In this document: positions 5,730-9,059 of the stretch, piece by piece | Layout: each line of letters starts with the position of its first letter | Position numbering within the stretch: the stretch's first letter is position 1 | DNA from: Clostridiales bacterium | GTDB taxonomy: Bacteria; Bacillota; Clostridia; Lachnospirales; WQUN01 | Length of the DNA stretch: 9,059 nucleotides | Assembly (NCBI GenBank): GCA_031289625.1 | Contig: JAITPB010000051.1 | Location: forward strand, 1 to 9,059 | Direction of reading: 5' to 3' | Program-made: the position numbers and the translations under genes | The notes under the pieces: model-generated | The model's database searches: none | What the model saw: the letters and a program-made list of their open reading frames with translations, nothing else | What the model was told of the DNA's origin: nothing

Positions 5730-6520
5730 TGCACTTTTCCCCTCTCAAAATAAACAACAATATCATCAAGTGACGGCCGCTCGGTGAGCGTTCCGCTTGG
5801 CAGTCCGCCGATTTTATCAAGCGGCATAAGCGTGTCATACCTGTTCCCGCGCACAAGGCAATATTTATCACGAAGCGCGTCTTTCTCTTCATCAAATATA
5901 ATTTTTCCGCCGGAGATAAATATAACCCTATCGGCTATTTTCTCTAAATCGCTTGTTATGTGCGTTGAGAAGAAAATTGTGCGGCTTTCCTCAAGCATAT
6001 ATTCGCGCATAAGGTCAAGAATTTCTTCTCTGACAACCGGGTCAAGCCCGCCTGTCGGCTCGTCCAAAAGCAGCAGCTTAGCATCGTGGGCCAGTGCCGC
6101 CGAAAGACCAAGCTTCATTTTCATACCGCGAGAAAATGTTTTGAACCTCTGACGTTTTGGCAGTCCAAAGGTGTCTAAATATTTCTCCCAAAGCTCGGTG
6201 CTCCAAGCACGATAAAAAGGTTTCAGCATTTTTTCGACTTCAAGTGCCGTCCAGTCTTCTTGAAAATATGGCCGGTCAAGCAGTACGCCTATTTCTTCCT
6301 TCACGGACACGTCCGTATAAGGCTTTCCGAGGATTGCCGCTTCTCCGGAATCGGGAATAGTCATGCCGAGCAGGGCTTTCATCGTGGTCGTCTTGCCTGC
6401 GCCGTTGCGCCCAATGAAGCCGCAAACAAGTCCCTGCGGCACAGAAAAGCTGACATCAAGCTTGAATTCGTTATAGCTTTTTTGAAGCCCTTTTACTTCA
6501 ATCGCGTTTCTATTGCTCAT
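5726..6520 (-). CDS. ABC transporter ATP-binding protein
   Basis: It has 264 residues with every ABC ATPase motif: Walker A GRNGAGKT at 37-44, signature FSRGMKMKL at 129-137, Walker B LLLLDEPTGGLDP at 149-161 and switch His187 in STHI. Residues 215-264 are the variable tail common in BcrA/YtrB-like subunits. It energises the permease encoded next. The ATG at 6520 lies inside the end of the gntR gene (11-bp overlap), so the three genes form one tightly coupled operon. Substrate unknown; envelope-stress or peptide antibiotic export is the usual role in this family. Confidence 0.93.
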   Translation of the reverse strand: MSNRNAIEVKGLQKSYNEFKLDVSFSVPQGLVCGFIGRNGAGKTTTMKALLGMTIPDSGEAAILGKPYTDVSVKEEIGVLLDRPYFQEDWTALEVEKMLKPFYRAWSTELWEKYLDTFGLPKRQRFKTFSRGMKMKLGLSAALAHDAKLLLLDEPTGGLDPVVREEILDLMREYMLEESRTIFFSTHITSDLEKIADRVIFISGGKIIFDEEKDALRDKYCLVRGNRYDTLMPLDKIGGLPSGTLTERPSLDDIVVYFERGKVQ

Positions 6521-6884
6521 GATATAGTTCCTCCAATTTATTGATTAAATCGGCAAGCGGCAGTCCCATCGCCTTTGATTTATTGGCTGCGTTTGATAAG
6601 CTGTCATCAATTTCGATTACATACTGCCGACGAACAATTTCTTCCGGCAGAGCATTCACGAAGCACCCGCGCCCTTGAACGGTAGTAATCAGTCCCTCGT
6701 TCTCCAAGTCGCCGTAAGCGCGTGTTGTTGTGATGATGCTGACCTTCAAATCACGCGCAAGCCCGCGCATTGACGGGAGCATTTCGCCGGCTTGCAGCTC
6801 TCCTGATAGGATGCTCGCTTTTATCTGCGTTTTAATTTGCTCATACGCCGGGACTTCTAATTGCAGCGATACAATTAAGTTCAA
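6510..6884 (-). CDS. GntR-family transcriptional regulator, YtrA type
   Basis: It has 124 residues. The start is TTG at 6884, set by AGGAGG (6897-6892) 7 nt upstream. Residues about 12-77 are a GntR winged helix (PAYEQIKTQIKASILSGEL, LPSMRGLARDLKVS, TTRAYGDLENEGLI, GRGCFV). The tail to 124 is a short helical dimerisation segment with no ligand-binding domain, as expected for the YtrA subfamily. Members repress their own operon with an ABC transporter and are relieved by cell-wall antibiotics or envelope stress. It is first in the operon, and a palindrome over its promoter is a good candidate operator. Confidence 0.92.
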   Translation of the reverse strand: MNLIVSLQLEVPAYEQIKTQIKASILSGELQAGEMLPSMRGLARDLKVSIITTTRAYGDLENEGLITTVQGRGCFVNALPEEIVRRQYVIEIDDSLSNAANKSKAMGLPLADLINKLEELYHEQ

Positions 6885-6913
6885 GCCATCACCTCCTGCT
6901 TATTAAACGCATA

Positions 6914-6936
6914 CTGTTAATGTTCAATATATACAG
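6914..6936. promoter_or_regulatory. Candidate GntR operator
   Basis: A 23-bp imperfect palindrome with outer CTGT/ACAG; 8 of 11 half-site positions match. It overlaps the last bases of the -10 and the start site of the gntR promoter, where a repressor would block initiation. Autorepression is usual for YtrA-type regulators. Assignment rests on position and symmetry. Confidence 0.5.
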
Positions 6937-6963
6937 CATAGCATAAAAGAAACTAATTGTCAA
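6935..6963 (-). promoter_or_regulatory. Promoter of the gntR-ABC operon
   Basis: The minus strand has TTGACA (6963-6958), a 17-bp spacer and TATGCT (6940-6935). The gntR ribosome binding site follows about 40 nt later. No clear terminator is seen between this operon and the RHS array, so its transcript may run into the toxin and immunity genes. Confidence 0.75.
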
Positions 6964-7119
6964 GAGCTCCGGGAGACTTTTTCTCACCGGCTCTGTTATC
7001 CTCTCACATACAGCCGATATGCACACGGGCAGTAATCACGCCGCGCTATGCAAATTTTACGGCTTTTTGCGAAAAAACGCTATTTTTCCATATGAGAAAT
7101 ACCCCCCCACAATATGATG

Positions 7120-7125
7120 TATAAT
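7120..7125 (+). promoter_or_regulatory. Likely -10 element of the 7158 gene
   Basis: TATAAT lies 33 bp before the ATG. No -35 resembling TTGACA is found at 16-18 bp; that stretch holds a run of seven C (7102-7108). The promoter may need an activator, or the tract may tune it. The rest of the intergenic DNA from 6964 to 7119 shows no gene; only a weak, interrupted hairpin near 6964-6994 is visible. Confidence 0.5.
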
Positions 7126-7157
7126 ACCCCTATTATTAAGCAACAGGAGAAACGCTC

Positions 7158-8057
7158 ATGGGAATTTCAGGACTTTTGCAGAAAATCACGGCCTTGCCGT
7201 TGGCGGCTAAGGTCATTTCGCTGATTGCCGCCGCAGTTGTTTTGGGAACTGCCACTGCGGCGATTATGCTTTCCGGCGGCGGAAACAATGAGCCGACGGA
7301 CAGCGGCGGCGTGCTCCCTTCGGAATACACAAGCGAGCTGACTGCCTTGGCGCACACATCGGAGGCAACGGCGGTTAGCTCTGTGCCGGAGAGCTCTGCG
7401 GCGGTTAGCTCTGTGCTCAATAGCTCTGTGACGCCCAGCAGATCTGCGGTGCAAAGCTCGTCAACGGCTGCGCCAACCAAGGCGGCGGTAAAGCCAACGG
7501 CTGCGCCTACGGTTGCACCGAAAGCGTCCGCAACAGCCGCGCCAGAGCAAACCGAACCCGCGTTCATGAAAGACATTGGCAAAACGCTTGCCGTGCTGAG
7601 AAAAGAGCACCCAAAGGGAGTTTATTCATTCGCCGGTGAGATAAATGCTATGGCCGAATGCTTTGGTGAAAACTCCGCAAAATATTCATATTATTTTCTT
7701 TCTCGTCAATCACCGCCAAGTTTAGAAGAAATGGCAGTTAAATATGGCGATAAATTGAAATGCGCCGGATTTGTAACAACGGTGGGCGTTCTGTTTCCTC
7801 AAACCACTGATGGAATGACGCTTGAAGATTTTTTCGCTAAGTTGAATGTGTCGGAATATGAATATGGTACCTACGGTCCTGTCACGGGTTGGATTACTTT
7901 CAATTACAATGGGAGGTCAGTTAAATTAGGCACCTTTGAAAGTGAGGATCGCTATACAAATTATAAACCAACAACAAAAATGAAAAGCAGTTATCCTGTT
8001 ATTATTTGTGAGGATAGCCTTGTAAGCGCAAATCAAAAAATTCATAGTGGAAGCTAA
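7158..8057 (+). CDS. Membrane-anchored protein with Ser/Ala/Thr/Pro linker and unrecognised C-terminal domain
   Basis: It has 299 residues; AGGAGA (7145-7150) lies 7 nt before the ATG. Residues about 14-39 are one transmembrane helix, residues 55-135 a low-complexity Ser/Ala/Thr/Pro linker suited to crossing the cell wall, and residues about 136-299 a folded domain with three Cys (168, 202, 284) that I do not recognise. It probably faces outward (N-in). Its coding is mosaic: GC-rich through the linker, then clearly AT-rich from about nt 7617, like the immunity candidates on the other strand. The tract GMTLEDFFAKLNVSEYEY loosely resembles LDMTEKEFVKIIDGKKYEYE in the lipoprotein at 1397-2062, too little to claim homology. 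The gene stands alone and ends at a strong terminator. Function unknown. Confidence 0.85.
   Translation: MGISGLLQKITALPLAAKVISLIAAAVVLGTATAAIMLSGGGNNEPTDSGGVLPSEYTSELTALAHTSEATAVSSVPESSAAVSSVLNSSVTPSRSAVQSSSTAAPTKAAVKPTAAPTVAPKASATAAPEQTEPAFMKDIGKTLAVLRKEHPKGVYSFAGEINAMAECFGENSAKYSYYFLSRQSPPSLEEMAVKYGDKLKCAGFVTTVGVLFPQTTDGMTLEDFFAKLNVSEYEYGTYGPVTGWITFNYNGRSVKLGTFESEDRYTNYKPTTKMKSSYPVIICEDSLVSANQKIHSGS
7369..7416 (+). repeat. 18-bp direct repeat in the linker coding region
   Basis: CGGCGGTTAGCTCTGTGC occurs at 7369-7386 and 7399-7416, a 30-bp (ten-codon) period, encoding AVSSV twice. It keeps the frame, so slippage here would change linker length by ten residues without breaking the gene. Confidence 0.7.
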
Positions 8058-8100
8058 CTAAAATATTGTTTGGTGAAAATTCCAAATCTCACCAACGCAC

Positions 8101-8136
8101 AAAGCCCCCGGCAAAACCTCTGCCGGGGGCTTTTTT
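8101..8136 (+). terminator. Rho-independent terminator between convergent genes
   Basis: AAAGCCCCCGGCA (8101-8113) pairs with TGCCGGGGGCTTT (8121-8133) over a 7-nt loop; six T follow the GC stem on the plus strand. It ends the 7158 gene. On the minus strand the tail is only TTT, so it may stop cysE transcription less efficiently. Confidence 0.92.
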
Positions 8137-8152
8137 GTGTTCACGCGCGGCG

Positions 8153-8803
8153 CTAAATCCCGCCGCCCTCCTCAAAGCTGGCTTCAAGCTGCTGCTGCAA
8201 TTTGCGGATTTGCACCTCCATGCGGCAAAGCTCCTGCGCCACAGGGTCGGGCGTGTGCCGCTGGTCAAAGGGGTCGTCGGTGCGGCGGCCGTCAATGCGC
8301 ACAATGCGGGCCGGTACGCCCACTGCCGTTGCGTTCTCGGGCACATCGTCCAGCACAACCGCGCCTGCGGCAATCTTTGCGCCCTCACCAACGGTGAAGT
8401 TGCCCAACAGCTTTGCGCCGGAGCCGATAAACACGCCGTTGCCGATTGTGGGGTGGCGTTTGCCTGATTGCTTGCCTGTGCCGCCCAGGGTCACGCCTTG
8501 GTAGAGCGTAACGTCATCGCCGACAATGGCGGTTTCGCCGATAACAACGCCCGTGCCGTGGTCAATAAAGACGCGCCGCCCAATCTGTGCGCCCGGATGG
8601 ATTTCTATCCCCGTGCGCCGCACAATGCGCTGACTCAGCCAACGCGCAGCAAATTTTGCTCCGTGCCGATGCAGCCAATTTGTGGCGCGGTGCCCCCAAA
8701 TTGCGTGCAGACCGGGATAGAGCAGAAGTATCTCGATAACGCTCGCCGCGGCAGGGTCGCGGGACTGGACGGCGGCAATGTCTTCATGGATTCGTCGGAA
8801 CAT
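8153..8803 (-). CDS. cysE: Serine O-acetyltransferase
   Basis: It makes O-acetylserine from serine and acetyl-CoA, the committed step to cysteine in the cytoplasm. The ATG at 8803 gives 216 residues, the usual Firmicute length; the frame runs on to 8941, but that extension crosses the promoter. A helical N-terminus (MFRRIHEDI) leads to a left-handed beta-helix of hexapeptide repeats. Catalytic D81-H82 lie in FIDHGTG, GETAIVGDDVTLYQGVTLGG forms the acetyl-CoA coil, and H117 lies in GKRHP. GVPARIVR closes the helix, and the C-terminal tail (DPVAQELCRMEVQIRKLQQQ) is where cysteine feedback acts in the family. No cysK lies next to it. The ribosome binding site is modest (GAGG, 4 nt). Confidence 0.96.
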   Translation of the reverse strand: MFRRIHEDIAAVQSRDPAAASVIEILLLYPGLHAIWGHRATNWLHRHGAKFAARWLSQRIVRRTGIEIHPGAQIGRRVFIDHGTGVVIGETAIVGDDVTLYQGVTLGGTGKQSGKRHPTIGNGVFIGSGAKLLGNFTVGEGAKIAAGAVVLDDVPENATAVGVPARIVRIDGRRTDDPFDQRHTPDPVAQELCRMEVQIRKLQQQLEASFEEGGGI

Positions 8804-8833
8804 ATGACCTCGCTCGTTTGTTGGTGTTTCTAT

Positions 8834-8862
8834 ATTATACTCCGCTTGCGCGGAGTTTGCAA
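8834..8862 (-). promoter_or_regulatory. cysE promoter with a palindrome filling the spacer
   Basis: The minus strand has TTGCAA (8862-8857), a 17-bp spacer and TATAAT (8839-8834), about 30 nt before the ATG. The spacer is nearly all a perfect inverted repeat, ACTCCGC-GCAA-GCGGAGT (8856-8839), whose last T is the first base of the -10. A regulator bound there would sit directly on the promoter. No T-box or SAM-riboswitch-like leader fits in the short 5' region. The DNA from 8863 to 8971 shows nothing else. Confidence 0.65.
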
Positions 8863-8971
8863 CGAGGAGCTGCATGGAGGCGCGGTTAACTGCGTTCATT
8901 GCAAAAAATCGGCAATACCCCGTGCGGCTTGCGTTTGGCAATACAGCAACATAACTTAAAATAAAGATATA

Positions 8972-9059
8972 TTACAATACGTAACCGTCATGCAAAAACC
9001 AGTTTTGAATGTCACTTTTAGTAAACAAATCTATAGCTGCAACGATAGCGTCATCCAAC
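8972..9059 (-). CDS. C-terminal end of a probable IS630-family transposase (partial at window edge)
   Basis: The last 28 codons on the minus strand read LDDAIVAAIDLFTKSDIQNW then FLHDGYVL and stop (8974-8972). The closing pattern acidic-x-x-x-W-F-x-H-x-G-Y is what I recall from the extreme C-terminus of IS630/Tc1-like transposases, after the DDE catalytic residues, which would lie outside the window. The AT-rich DNA after the stop (about 8950-8971) would hold the element's end, but the matching inverted repeat is out of sight. The short length keeps this tentative. Confidence 0.55.
   Translation of the reverse strand, partial: LDDAIVAAIDLFTKSDIQNWFLHDGYVL

Noticed and set aside
6964..6994. 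Interrupted hairpin AGAGC...GCTCT with a T run in the loop
   Set aside because: The stem is bulged and the T run is not after it, so it is not a credible terminator.
7136..7582. Minus-strand frame opposite the linker region
   Set aside because: Its Ala/Val/Gly/Thr-rich content is the antisense of the repetitive linker; no start signals.
8804..8941. N-terminal extension of cysE (46 extra codons)
   Set aside because: It crosses the promoter and its palindrome, lacks a ribosome binding site and would make an atypically long protein; MFRRIHEDI at 8803 is the natural start.

Overview
The window looks like a chromosomal accessory region from a clostridial Firmicute, possibly of the Oscillospiraceae/Ruminococcaceae type. 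The grounds are AGGAGG-type ribosome binding sites, TTGACA/TATAAT promoters, a GntR/ABC operon of YtrA type, clostridial-style RHS cores, a short Firmicute-type CysE and mixed GC content. No marker gene fixes the genus.

Left end (1-1400): a reading frame open at the window edge fuses a fragment of an accessory-element protein to the catalytic tail of a tyrosine recombinase, so the integrase is broken. To its right, on the minus strand, lies an intact tRNA-Leu(CAA) with its own terminator. A 33-bp stretch of the tRNA (D arm to anticodon loop) recurs perfectly 192 bp away, and GGGACATT repeats, two pairs of them with a 13-bp period, lie on both sides of the tRNA. This resembles the attachment site of an immobilised or nested integrative element. 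Two strong minus-strand promoters point at the tRNA, and a 57-bp shard of RHS core sits between them.

Centre (1256-5052), all minus strand: a degraded array of RHS polymorphic-toxin tips. Reading leftwards from 5052: a frameshifted RHS core with an unrecognised C-terminal toxin candidate, a single-pass membrane protein as likely immunity, a start-less RHS core with a toxin resembling zinc-dependent phospholipase C, a lipoprotein as likely immunity, and the RHS shard. Both immunity candidates are anchored facing outward, which suits toxins acting at the membrane or cell surface.

Right of centre (5049-6963): a minus-strand operon of a YtrA-type GntR regulator, an ABC ATPase and an ABC-2 permease. 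The genes overlap, and a palindrome overlaps the promoter. The RHS array begins exactly at the permease stop codon, so it may be transcribed as the distal part of this operon.

Right end (7120-9059): a plus-strand membrane protein with a Ser/Ala/Thr/Pro linker and an AT-rich C-terminal domain, then a strong terminator. On the minus strand follow serine acetyltransferase (cysE) with a palindrome inside its promoter spacer, and the last 28 codons of what looks like an IS630-family transposase.
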